The notes under the pieces were generated by a model. That model worked only from the letters and a program-made list of their open reading frames with translations. It made no database searches and was not told the origin of the DNA. Shown here piece by piece: positions 1 through 7,893 of a stretch of 9,574 nucleotides of DNA. Source of the stretch: an uncultured Bacteroides sp. (lineage in GTDB: Bacteria > Bacteroidota > Bacteroidia > Bacteroidales > Bacteroidaceae). The position numbers were made by a program, and so were the translations under genes. The DNA is taken from assembly GCA_905197435.1 (NCBI GenBank), contig CAJJYX010000129.1, forward strand, positions 1 through 9,574, in the 5' to 3' direction. How positions within the stretch are numbered: position 1 is the stretch's first letter; the number at the start of each line of letters is the position of its first letter.

Positions 1-1310
1 GTCTGAACTATAACTACGCCGACAAATATCTGTTGATGCTTACCATGCGTGCCGATGGTTCCAGCAAATATCAGGAACACTGGGGTTATTTCCCCTCTGT
101 AGGTGCCGCCTGGGTTTTGTCAGAAGAAGCATTCCTGAAGAACCAAAAATGGATTGACTTCCTGAAACTGCGTGCAAGCTGGGGCAAACTGGGTAATGAC
201 CAAGTAGCTGCAAGCGATGGTTTTGCTTCTATTTCTACCGGTAACAGTGCATCCGGTGTATTTGGCAATGCCACAATCCCCGGTTATCAAAACAACACCT
301 ATTTCAGTTGGCTGAAATGGGAAGTCGTTGAAGAGTGGAATGCCGGCATCAACTTCATCACTCTCAACAACCGCTTGAACATTGACGTAGATTACTATCA
401 CCGCATGACGAATAATGCTGTGATTGCTCCGCTGCTTCCTTTCAGTACTACGACCCTTGCCGGTAACTACGGTAAAATTCTCAACTCCGGTATTGATGTC
501 AGCGTCGACTGGAATGACAGAATAGGAAAAGACTTTTCTTACAACATTGGTGTGAATATCTCTACTTTAAGAAACCGTGTGAAAGATTTGAATGGCAACA
601 GTATCATCAGAGGTGGCAAGACCGTCAACATTGTTGGCAAGGAAATGAATTCATTCTATGGTTTCAAAATGATCGGCGTCTATCAGACAGAAGAAGAAAT
701 CGCCGCTGATCCGATTGCAGTAGCCAACGGCTGCGTACCGGGTGACTTGAAATATGCCGACCTTGATGGAAACAATGTTCTCGACGGAAATGACCGTACG
801 ACATTAGGCTCTTATATTCCTAACTTCACTTACGGTATCAACCTCGGTCTTAATTACAAGAATCTTGACTTCCAATTGACGACTTACGGCCAAGCCGGTG
901 CCCAGATGTTCAATCGCAAACGTGCACTCCGTTATTCTTCCCAGAACTACAACTTCGACCGGGCTCAATACGAGAACCGTTGGACAGGACCGGGTTCTAC
1001 CAACTCTAACCCGTCGGCAGCTGCCCTGCTGAAACCTTGGAACGTAAGCGACCAGAAATATAGCTCTTATTTTGTAGAGAGCGCCGACTATTTCCGCATT
1101 CAAAACATTACGCTGGGTTATACATTCCGTAATGTCAAGTTCGGTAACTATACCATGCCGGGCTTACGCCTGAGCTTGACAGCCGATCGTCCCTTCACAA
1201 CCTTTAAAGCCAATGCTTTCAGCCCTGAATTGTCTGACAGCCAAGGTTGGGATACAGAAGTATATCCTCTGACATCAACTTACACATTAGGCTTGAAAAT
1301 TGATTTCTAA
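1..1310 (+). CDS. SusC/RagA-type TonB-dependent outer-membrane transporter, C-terminal part (5' end outside window)
   Basis: This is the C-terminal ~435 residues of a SusC-like TonB-dependent beta-barrel. The reading frame is open from base 3 and ends in TAA at 1308-1310. It has no start in the window; the TTG and ATG codons near 33-38 are internal. Typical SusC signatures are a 'DKYLLMLTMRADGSS' strand at the left edge, a 'YFRIQNITLGYTF' segment near the end, and a last strand 'STYTLGLKIDF' ending in phenylalanine, the usual C-terminal signal for outer-membrane barrel assembly. Full SusC proteins are roughly 1000 residues, so the plug domain, TonB box and signal peptide lie to the left. The susD-like gene follows after 28 bp, the standard pairing in which SusC forms the import channel and SusD the lid. 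The substrate cannot be read from this protein; it is inferred from the downstream GH144 and GH3 genes. Confidence 0.95.
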   Translation, partial: LNYNYADKYLLMLTMRADGSSKYQEHWGYFPSVGAAWVLSEEAFLKNQKWIDFLKLRASWGKLGNDQVAASDGFASISTGNSASGVFGNATIPGYQNNTYFSWLKWEVVEEWNAGINFITLNNRLNIDVDYYHRMTNNAVIAPLLPFSTTTLAGNYGKILNSGIDVSVDWNDRIGKDFSYNIGVNISTLRNRVKDLNGNSIIRGGKTVNIVGKEMNSFYGFKMIGVYQTEEEIAADPIAVANGCVPGDLKYADLDGNNVLDGNDRTTLGSYIPNFTYGINLGLNYKNLDFQLTTYGQAGAQMFNRKRALRYSSQNYNFDRAQYENRWTGPGSTNSNPSAAALLKPWNVSDQKYSSYFVESADYFRIQNITLGYTFRNVKFGNYTMPGLRLSLTADRPFTTFKANAFSPELSDSQGWDTEVYPLTSTYTLGLKIDF

Positions 1311-1338
1311 GAAATAACCCATTAATAATTTAGAACTA

Positions 1339-2805
1339 ATGAAAGCATTAATAAGACCTTTTATATATATAGTGTCCGCCTTGATGGCATTGTCGTTCGC
1401 ATCCTGCAATGATTTTCTGGACAAAGAGCCCGAAGGCAAAGTTCCTGAAGAAAAAGTAGATTACACCAATATCAGCAATATGTATCAGCCTGTATCGGGT
1501 GTATATGCCAAAATACGAACCAGTGGTTTGCACTGGGTGATTTGGGAGATTACCACCATCCGTGATCAAGATGTATTCAGTGGCCAATGGAATGGCAGTG
1601 ACTATTATAATTTGAGTGAATATAAGTACAATGATTCATTCTGGGGTATCAATGAATTGTGGATGCAATACTACAATATCATCAAAACCGCCAATGCAGC
1701 CATCGAATCATTGGACCTATACGCCGAGAATATCACCAACGACAACGATATGAAGAATTATAAAGCATATCGCGGTGAGGTTATGTTTATGCGTGCTTAT
1801 GCTTATTACCGTCTGGTTCAAGCATTTGGAGCAGTTACTATTCTTCGCGACAACAACCAGACTGATTTGAGCCGTTCTACTGCCAATGCAGTAAACAAAT
1901 ATGCATTGGAAGATTTACAGTACGGCATTGACAATATGCCCCGCATCCGTCCCAATCAAAATGAGCATAAAGGAGCCGTCACAGCTTTCTCCGCTGAAAT
2001 GTTAGCTGCCAAAATCCATTTGAATATGGGCAACTATGCTAAAGTGGAAGAACTCACAGACGATATCATCGAGCATGGCAACTTTTCACTCTACCCGGAT
2101 TTCTACCAATTATTCAAAATCCCGGGAAAACTCTGTGACGAGTCCATATTCGAAAGTCAAATGACTGACTTTGGTAATGGCTCCGGCGATTTAATTGATC
2201 CGGGAGAATGGTTTACCTGCCAAGGTCCTAAAAATTCCGGCAGCAACATCAACGGTTGGGGAGACTGCGGTATCTTGAAGTCTTTCCGCGACTGGGCGTA
2301 TAACCGCGGAGAAACAATACGTGCCACAACTTCGTTCCTGATGGCAGACTCAACAACCCCCGACGGTGATTATATCAAGCCGCAAACGAACCCGACGAAT
2401 ACAGACTGTTGGAATGGCAAGGCCTACACTCCACTAAATCAGCTGACTCCCGGCCGTACGAAATACGGTACAAACAACAATGTCCGTATTTTCCGCTATG
2501 CCGACGTTCTCTTGATGAATGCCGAAGCTAAAATCAAGAACGGGAAAAGCGGTGATGCACCATTCAACGAAGTAAGAAGACGCGCCCAAATGCCTGAGCT
2601 GACAAATGTAACTTTTGAACAAGTTATAGATGAGCGCCGCATGGAATTAGTCTGTGAATGGGGTGAACGATATAACGACCTTGTACGTACAGGCTTGGCA
2701 AAAACAGAATTGAAAGGTTGGTCTGAAGACAAAGCTCTCTTGCCATTGCCTTTCAATCAATACACCCAAATTCCTGATTTACTGAAAGAACCGAAGGATG
2801 AGTAA
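1339..2805 (+). CDS. SusD/RagB-family glycan-binding outer-membrane lipoprotein
   Basis: This 488-residue SusD homologue is the surface lid that captures oligosaccharide for the SusC channel. A hydrophobic signal covers residues 5-22 and the lipobox is FASC, with the lipidated cysteine at C23. The mature start CNDFLDKEPE is acidic, which fits the surface-export signal of Bacteroidota lipoproteins. The N-terminal TPR-rich half includes the family block 'MRAYAYYRLVQAFGAV' (residues 151-166). The C-terminal half includes 'NVRIFRYADVLLMNAEAK' (381-398), then 'EVRRRAQMP' and 'DERRMELVCEWGERYNDLVRTG' (431-452), and a typical 'LPLPFNQYTQIPDL' ending. The length is at the short end for the family. 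The ATG at 1339 was chosen because it gives a complete lipoprotein signal. There is no separate surface glycan-binding protein gene after it, as many PULs have; instead a 107-bp structured gap precedes bglX. Confidence 0.97.
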   Translation: MKALIRPFIYIVSALMALSFASCNDFLDKEPEGKVPEEKVDYTNISNMYQPVSGVYAKIRTSGLHWVIWEITTIRDQDVFSGQWNGSDYYNLSEYKYNDSFWGINELWMQYYNIIKTANAAIESLDLYAENITNDNDMKNYKAYRGEVMFMRAYAYYRLVQAFGAVTILRDNNQTDLSRSTANAVNKYALEDLQYGIDNMPRIRPNQNEHKGAVTAFSAEMLAAKIHLNMGNYAKVEELTDDIIEHGNFSLYPDFYQLFKIPGKLCDESIFESQMTDFGNGSGDLIDPGEWFTCQGPKNSGSNINGWGDCGILKSFRDWAYNRGETIRATTSFLMADSTTPDGDYIKPQTNPTNTDCWNGKAYTPLNQLTPGRTKYGTNNNVRIFRYADVLLMNAEAKIKNGKSGDAPFNEVRRRAQMPELTNVTFEQVIDERRMELVCEWGERYNDLVRTGLAKTELKGWSEDKALLPLPFNQYTQIPDLLKEPKDE

Positions 2806-2820
2806 AATCCTATGAACAAA

Positions 2821-2889
2821 TTAAGCTTTCGCAGGTTAATGATAGTAACATACTTATGTACGGGATTACCATTAACTTGCGAAACTTAA
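2821..2889 (+). other. Long imperfect RNA hairpin in the susD-bglX gap
   Basis: Most of the 107-bp intercistronic gap forms an inverted repeat. TTAAG (2821-2825) pairs with CTTAA (2885-2889). C2826 bulges. TTTCGCA (2827-2833) pairs with TGCGAAA (2878-2884). G2834 opposes T2877, a G-U pair in RNA. GTTAATG (2835-2841) pairs with CATTAAC (2870-2876). A second small stem sits inside the loop: GTA (2845-2847) pairs with TAC (2859-2861), CAT (2849-2851) pairs with ATG (2856-2858), and a 4-base loop ACTT (2852-2855) closes it. No T-run follows, so it is not a standard intrinsic terminator. By analogy with intercistronic hairpins in other transport operons, it could protect the 3' end of susCD mRNA and set a high SusCD to enzyme ratio; that role is inference. 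Confidence 0.7.
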
Positions 2890-2912
2890 TAAATACCCTA
2901 ACAAAACATATC

Positions 2913-5234
2913 ATGAAGAAAGTTTTCAGAAGAACAAGTCTATTGCTGGCCGCCATCCTAATGGGGAGCACCAGTATACAGGCACAAAAATCTCCGCAGG
3001 ACATGGATCGATTCATCGACGCACTGATGAAGAAAATGACCGTGGAGGAAAAGATCGGGCAGCTGAACCTGCCAGTCACCGGAGAGATCACTACTGGCCA
3101 AGCAAAGAGCAGCGACGTGGCCAAGAAGATTGAACAAGGACTTGTAGGAGGACTTTTCAATCTGAAAGGAGTGGCAAAGATACGCGACGTACAGAAACTC
3201 GCAGTGGAGAACTCACGACTGGGCATCCCGCTGCTATTCGGTATGGACGTGATACATGGCTACGAAACCATATTCCCCATTCCGTTAGGGTTATCCTGCA
3301 CATGGGATATGAAAGCCATTCAGAAGTCGGCACGCATTGCAGCAGTCGAGGCAAGTGCAGACGGTATATCCTGGACATTCAGCCCGATGGTGGACATCAG
3401 CCGGGATCCGCGTTGGGGACGTGTCAGCGAAGGTAACGGAGAAGACCCTTTCCTGGGAGGTGCCATTGCCAAGGCAATGGTGTCAGGATATCAGGGAGAC
3501 AAGCTGAATGACCAACTGAAACGGAATGATGAAATCATGGCCTGTGTCAAGCACTTCGCACTCTATGGAGCCGGAGAAGCAGGACGCGACTACAACACCG
3601 TGGATATGAGCCGCAACCGTATGTTCAACGAGTATCTATATCCTTACCAAGCGGCTGTCGACGCAGGTGTAGGCAGCGTAATGGCCTCCTTCAACGAAGT
3701 GGACGGCGTGCCCGCCACCGCCAACAAATGGCTTATGACTGACGTACTGCGCAAGCAATGGGGATTCAACGGATTCGTGGTGACCGACTTTACCGGAATT
3801 GCAGAAATGGTGGCACATGGCATCGGTGACTTGCAAACCGTTTCTGCCCGCGCCCTTAACGCTGGCGTCGATATGGATATGGTAAGCGAAGGTTTCGTGG
3901 GTACCCTGAAAAAATCGCTCACCGAAGGCAAGATAACCATGAAAACGCTGGATACAGCCTGCCGTCGTATCCTTGAAGCAAAATACAAGCTCGGGCTGTT
4001 TGACGACCCTTACAAATATTGTGACCTGAGCAGACCGGCACGCGATATCTTCACTAAAGAGCACCGTGACGCCGCACGCAAGATTGCAAGTGAAAGTTTC
4101 GTACTCCTAAAGAATGAACCGGCAAAAACCGGACAGGCTCCCCTGTTGCCCCTGCAGAAAAAGGGAACGGTAGCAGTCATCGGTCCCTTGGCGAATACGA
4201 GAAGCAACATGCCGGGAACATGGAGTGTGGCGGCAAGGCTCAACGATTATCCTTCCCTATATGAAGGGCTGAAGGAGATGATGGCAGGAAAGGTCAACAT
4301 CACCTACGCCAAAGGAAGCAACTTGATCGGAGATGCCGCATACGAAGAACGTGCGACCATGTTCGGAAGGTCACTAAACAGGGACAACCGTACAGATAAG
4401 GAACTGCTCGAAGAAGCGTTGAAGGTGGCAGCAGATGCGGATATTATCGTAGCAGCCCTCGGAGAATCTTCAGAGATGAGCGGGGAAAGCTCAAGCCGCA
4501 CAGACCTGAACATACCCGACGTGCAGCATACCTTGTTGGAAGCACTACTGAAAACAGGAAAACCGGTAGTACTGACTCTGTTCACTGGACGGCCGTTAAC
4601 ACTGACTTGGGAACAAGAGAACGTGCCTGCCATACTGAACGTATGGTTCGGAGGAAGCGAAGCCGCTTATGCCATAGGGGACGTACTCTTCGGAGATGTG
4701 AACCCAAGCGGCAAGCTGACGATGACATTCCCCAAGAATGTAGGGCAGATACCTTTGTTCTACAACCACAAGAATACCGGTCGTCCCCTGCAGGAAGGCA
4801 AATGGTTCGAGAAGTTCCGCAGCAGCTACCTGGATGTGGACAATGAGCCGTTGTACCCCTTTGGTTACGGCCTCTCGTACACTACTTTCCAGTACAGCGA
4901 CATCGCCCTGAGTGCATCTGCTATGGGACAGGACGGTTCCATTACCGCCGCAGTTACCGTTACCAATACCGGCAAGCGCGACGGTGCCGAAGTGGTGCAG
5001 CTCTACATACGTGACTTGGTGGGAAGCATCACCCGCCCGGTGAAAGAGCTGAAAGGGTTTGAGAAAATATTCCTCAAGGCAGGTGAAAGCAAGACAGTTA
5101 CTTTCAAAATCACGCCGGAACTGCTGCGCTTCTACGACTACGATCTCAAACAAGTAGCTGAGCCAGGAGACTTTGACGTGATGATAGGTGGAGACAGCCG
5201 GAATGTAAGATCTGCACGCCTGACACTGAAATAG
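2913..5234 (+). CDS. bglX: GH3 beta-glucosidase, BglX type, periplasmic
   Basis: This 773-residue glycoside hydrolase family 3 enzyme closely resembles E. coli BglX along its whole length. The start at 2913 gives a clean type I signal peptide with likely cleavage after A24 (SIQA-QK). An in-frame ATG at 2856 lies inside the intergenic hairpin and would add 19 residues before the signal, so it was rejected. The (beta/alpha)8 domain contains 'RDPRWGR' (164-170), 'KHFALYG' (213-219) and 'GFVVTDF' with the nucleophile D292. The second domain carries 'GESSEMSGESSSRTD' (517-531), which aligns with the BglX loop holding the acid/base, here E525. The end has 'YPFGYGLSYTTF' (648-659) and a fibronectin-III-like domain from about 670. 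It should remove glucose from non-reducing ends of beta-gluco-oligosaccharides in the periplasm. Next to GH144, a preference for beta-1,2 linkages is likely, as I recall for the related B. thetaiotaomicron enzyme BT_3567. The sequence alone does not fix linkage. Confidence 0.95.
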   Translation: MKKVFRRTSLLLAAILMGSTSIQAQKSPQDMDRFIDALMKKMTVEEKIGQLNLPVTGEITTGQAKSSDVAKKIEQGLVGGLFNLKGVAKIRDVQKLAVENSRLGIPLLFGMDVIHGYETIFPIPLGLSCTWDMKAIQKSARIAAVEASADGISWTFSPMVDISRDPRWGRVSEGNGEDPFLGGAIAKAMVSGYQGDKLNDQLKRNDEIMACVKHFALYGAGEAGRDYNTVDMSRNRMFNEYLYPYQAAVDAGVGSVMASFNEVDGVPATANKWLMTDVLRKQWGFNGFVVTDFTGIAEMVAHGIGDLQTVSARALNAGVDMDMVSEGFVGTLKKSLTEGKITMKTLDTACRRILEAKYKLGLFDDPYKYCDLSRPARDIFTKEHRDAARKIASESFVLLKNEPAKTGQAPLLPLQKKGTVAVIGPLANTRSNMPGTWSVAARLNDYPSLYEGLKEMMAGKVNITYAKGSNLIGDAAYEERATMFGRSLNRDNRTDKELLEEALKVAADADIIVAALGESSEMSGESSSRTDLNIPDVQHTLLEALLKTGKPVVLTLFTGRPLTLTWEQENVPAILNVWFGGSEAAYAIGDVLFGDVNPSGKLTMTFPKNVGQIPLFYNHKNTGRPLQEGKWFEKFRSSYLDVDNEPLYPFGYGLSYTTFQYSDIALSASAMGQDGSITAAVTVTNTGKRDGAEVVQLYIRDLVGSITRPVKELKGFEKIFLKAGESKTVTFKITPELLRFYDYDLKQVAEPGDFDVMIGGDSRNVRSARLTLK

Positions 5235-5257
5235 TACTTAATAAATATTTAGAAAAC

Positions 5258-6115
5258 ATGAAATACACAACTTTTTTTCTTTGTGCCTGCAGCATTCTGC
5301 TCCTTGGCAGTTGTAAGAAACAGCCTGTACAGAACGAACAGCCACTGGAAGTGATGACCTTCAACATCCGCCTGGATGCTCCTTCGGACAGTGCCAACAA
5401 CTGGAAATACCGGAAAGACAATGCCTGCAAGATGATTGCCTACTACCAACCCGACTTACTGGGAATGCAGGAAGTATGCCATAACCAGATGGAAGATCTC
5501 AAACAGGGGCTTCCCCAATACACCGCACTCGGTGTGGGACGTGATGACGGAAAAGAAGCCGGTGAATATTGTCCGGTGTTCTTCAAGACAGACCGCTTTA
5601 CACTTGTAGAATATGGGAACTTCTCTCTGAGCGAGTATCCCGACACCATCGGAATAAAAGGTTGGGACGCTTCCTATAACCGTGTCACCACCTGGGCGGT
5701 ATTGCAAGAAAAAAACAACGGAAAGAAATTTGTGTATTTCAACACTCACCTGGACAATGACGGCAAAGTAGCCCGCAAGGAAGGTGTACGACTCATCTTG
5801 AATAAAATCAAACAGATAGCTCCTGATATGCCTGCCATCATTACAGGTGATTTCAACTGTGAGCCTGATGAGGAACCCCTGCAAATACTGGAAAAAGGCG
5901 GAATGCAGAATACATCCAAAACGGCCGGCATAACTTATGGTCCATCATGGTCTTTCCATGACTTCGGCCGTATTCCCTTGGACGAACGCGTATTGCTGGA
6001 CTATGTATTCGTTACCAATGGCGCGAAAGTTGATCGCTACCGTGTCATCCAGGATATGCCAGAGAATGGTTTCCTTTCCGACCATTGTCCTGTACTCGTC
6101 GATTTAACCCTTTAA
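5258..6115 (+). CDS. Endonuclease/exonuclease/phosphatase (EEP) fold lipoprotein, probable phosphodiesterase or phosphatase
   Basis: This 285-residue protein has the full set of EEP (DNase I-like) catalytic motifs. They are TFNIR (N36), MQEV (E72), NTHLDN (H164), TGDFN (D198, N200), DYVFV (D248) and SDHCPV (D275, H276), giving a metal-dependent phosphoester hydrolase with no key residue missing. The N-terminus is a lipoprotein signal with lipobox LGSC and lipidated C19. The following residues KKQPVQ are basic, not acidic, so inner face or periplasmic anchoring is more likely than surface display. It starts 23 bp after bglX, and its TAA shares one base with the ATG of the GH144 gene, so the two are translationally linked. 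The family covers nucleases, sphingomyelinases, inositol phosphatases and others, and the substrate cannot be assigned. The PUL context suggests a phosphate-containing substituent on the glycan, which is speculation. Confidence 0.93.
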   Translation: MKYTTFFLCACSILLLGSCKKQPVQNEQPLEVMTFNIRLDAPSDSANNWKYRKDNACKMIAYYQPDLLGMQEVCHNQMEDLKQGLPQYTALGVGRDDGKEAGEYCPVFFKTDRFTLVEYGNFSLSEYPDTIGIKGWDASYNRVTTWAVLQEKNNGKKFVYFNTHLDNDGKVARKEGVRLILNKIKQIAPDMPAIITGDFNCEPDEEPLQILEKGGMQNTSKTAGITYGPSWSFHDFGRIPLDERVLLDYVFVTNGAKVDRYRVIQDMPENGFLSDHCPVLVDLTL

Positions 6116-7464
6116 TGAATATAGATATGCTCCTTAAATATTGCTTTTTATTGTTATGCCTGTTGTTGGGATTCACCCAATGCAAAAGCCCCGGCACCCA
6201 AGAAGCCCTGCCGAGCGATGACGCCCTGATGGACACCGTGCAGCGCCGGACCTTCAACTACTTCTGGGAAGGCGCAGAGCCCAACAGCGGACTGGCACGG
6301 GAGCGCATCCACATGGACGGCGTTTATCCGGAGAACGACCGGAACGTGGTTACTTCCGGAGGAAGCGGCTTCGGCATCATGGCCATACTGGCAGGGATAG
6401 ACAGAGGATATGTCACCCCTGAGGAAGGCCTGCAACGAATGGAGAAAATCGTTACCTTCCTCGAAACCGCCGACCGCTTTCACGGTGCCTATCCGCACTG
6501 GTGGTATGGCGATACGGGCAAGGTGAAACCCTTCGGCCGGAAAGACAATGGCGGGGATCTGGTAGAAACAGCCTTCATCATGCAGGCACTGCTCTCCGTC
6601 CACCAATACTACATAAACGGGAATGAACAAGAGAAAGCCCTCGCCGCCCGCATCGACAAGCTATGGCGCGAGGTGGACTGGGACTTCTATCGCCGGAACG
6701 GCCGGAATGTACTCTACTGGCACTGGAGCCCGGAATACGGTTGGGAGATGGACTTCCCCGTACACGGATACAACGAATGCCTCATCATGTATATACTTGC
6801 CGCCGCCTCGCCTACCCACGGCGTGCCTGCCGCCGTCTATCACGAAGGGTGGGCACAGGACGGAGCCATCGTAGAGCCCCATAAGGTGGAAGGCATCGAG
6901 CTGCATCTGCGATATCAAGGCACGGAAGCCGGACCGCTCTTCTGGGCACAATACTCATTCCTCGGCCTCGACCCTACCGGACTGAAGGATGAGTACTGCA
7001 CCGACTACTTCCATGAAATGCGCAATCTCACACTTGTGAACCGGGCCTACTGCATACGAAACCCGAAACATTACAAAGGATTCGGACCCGACTGCTGGGG
7101 GCTGACAGCAAGCTACTCCGTCAACGGATATGCCGCCCATGCTCCCAACGAGCGCGACGACCAGGGAGTCATCTCCCCCACCGCCGCCTTGTCATCCATC
7201 GTCTATACCCCGGAACAGTCACTGCAAGTAATGCGCCATCTCTATGAAATGGGAGACAAAGTATTCGGACCCTATGGCTTCTACGATGCCTTCAGCGAAA
7301 CGGACAACTGGTATCCGCAGCGCTATCTTGCCATCGACCAAGGACCGATAGCCGTCATGATCGAGAACTATCGCAGCGGACTGCTCTGGAAACTGTTTAT
7401 GAGCCATCCGGACGTGCAACAAGGGTTACGGAAATTAGGATTTACCTTTGCAGAAGCAGATTGA
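6115..7464 (+). CDS. GH144-type beta-1,2-glucan hydrolase lipoprotein (glycoamylase Pfam family)
   Basis: This 449-residue protein of the 'glycoamylase' family (PF10091) is the fold founded as GH144, whose members hydrolyse beta-1,2-glucans. Known members are endo-acting (Chitinophaga pinensis SGL) or release sophorose from oligosaccharides (Parabacteroides distasonis BDI_3064). Family blocks include 'RRTFNYFWEGAEPNSGLARER' (44-64), 'SGGSGFGIMA' (81-90), 'DLVETAFIMQ' (148-157), 'GYNECLIMYILAA' (218-230) and 'AIDQGPIAVMIENYRS' (406-421). E151 and E221 are 70 residues apart, nearly the spacing of the two functional glutamates I recall in C. pinensis SGL; this is memory, not an alignment. The ATG at 6115 overlaps the preceding stop (TAATG); ATG 6127 is a possible alternative. 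A hydrophobic signal ends at C23 with a weak lipobox (FTQC). The gene is notably G/C-rich compared with susD. Older databases may call it glucoamylase, which is misleading. Endo or exo mode is not decidable here. Confidence 0.88.
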   Translation: MNIDMLLKYCFLLLCLLLGFTQCKSPGTQEALPSDDALMDTVQRRTFNYFWEGAEPNSGLARERIHMDGVYPENDRNVVTSGGSGFGIMAILAGIDRGYVTPEEGLQRMEKIVTFLETADRFHGAYPHWWYGDTGKVKPFGRKDNGGDLVETAFIMQALLSVHQYYINGNEQEKALAARIDKLWREVDWDFYRRNGRNVLYWHWSPEYGWEMDFPVHGYNECLIMYILAAASPTHGVPAAVYHEGWAQDGAIVEPHKVEGIELHLRYQGTEAGPLFWAQYSFLGLDPTGLKDEYCTDYFHEMRNLTLVNRAYCIRNPKHYKGFGPDCWGLTASYSVNGYAAHAPNERDDQGVISPTAALSSIVYTPEQSLQVMRHLYEMGDKVFGPYGFYDAFSETDNWYPQRYLAIDQGPIAVMIENYRSGLLWKLFMSHPDVQQGLRKLGFTFAEAD

Positions 7465-7465
7465 T

Positions 7466-7807
7466 TTACAGAAAATAGAAGAAGAGCAGCAAAAATACGT
7501 TGGCGCCAATGACGCAGCCGAAGCCGCCCAATATCCACGAGCGCAACGGACTCTGCTTACCGGAGAAAAAGAGCGCGTAACACATGTTTACGGCGATATT
7601 GCTTACTATTGCCTGCATGGTGCAGGCCGTTATCAGCGAAGCGGGCACGCTGCCCGTACCTTGCAGAAGGTTCAGGATGAACGGAGTGATGTCACTGAAA
7701 CCGGATACGAAAGAAAGTAAGGTGAGCCCACCCTCTCCGGCATATATCAGTGTATAATGGGTAGCTATTGTAAAGACCACGAAAAGTACGGCAAAAATAA
7801 GCGCCAC
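7466..7807 (-). pseudogene. C-terminal remnant of the split MgtC/DUF4010 protein
   Basis: This frame encodes 'ALIFAVLFVVFTIATHYTLIYAGEGG', 'FVSGFSDITPFILNLL', 'ACTMQAIVSNIAVNMCYALFFSG' and a final hydrophobic segment ending 'FFYFL'. These are the last membrane helices of the DUF4010 family. The GTG at 7807 is an internal valine codon of 'EFKVALIF', not a real start; the same frame is open and family-like upstream through 'DEEEDGSNPLEFK'. There is no start codon with a convincing initiation context, so it is the displaced 3' part of the gene rather than an independent protein. Confidence 0.8.
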
Positions 7808-7893
7808 CTTAAACTCCAGCGGGTTGCTGCCATCCTCCTCTTCATCGGTAGTCCCGGATACGGCCGGGGTTGCGCTGCATGAAGGCCACGCAC

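Noticed and set aside
2821..2889. Intrinsic terminator between susD and bglX
   Set aside because: The hairpin is not followed by a T-run on either strand in the needed position; bases after it are AATAAATACCC.
2856..2912. Upstream in-frame ATG extending the GH3 protein by 19 residues
   Set aside because: It lies in the loop of the intergenic hairpin, and the added residues would precede an otherwise normal signal peptide. The ATG at 2913 gives a standard secreted BglX.
4596..5153. 185-codon open frame on the minus strand inside bglX
   Set aside because: It is antisense to conserved GH3 motifs, has no family resemblance, and is typical of shadow frames in G/C-rich coding sequence.
6085..6114. 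Upstream ATG for the GH144 gene
   Set aside because: It overlaps the EEP coding end by 31 bases and puts a charged, unrelated stretch before the signal. The TAATG overlap at 6113-6117 is the natural start.
6154..6630. 158-codon minus-strand open frame inside the GH144 gene
   Set aside because: It is the antisense shadow of a strongly conserved coding region with no recognisable protein pattern.
7448..7720. 90-codon plus-strand frame after GH144
   Set aside because: It overlaps the C-terminal coding part of the MgtC-like protein on the other strand, whose membrane helices are clearly family-like; the plus-strand product is low-complexity and unrecognised.
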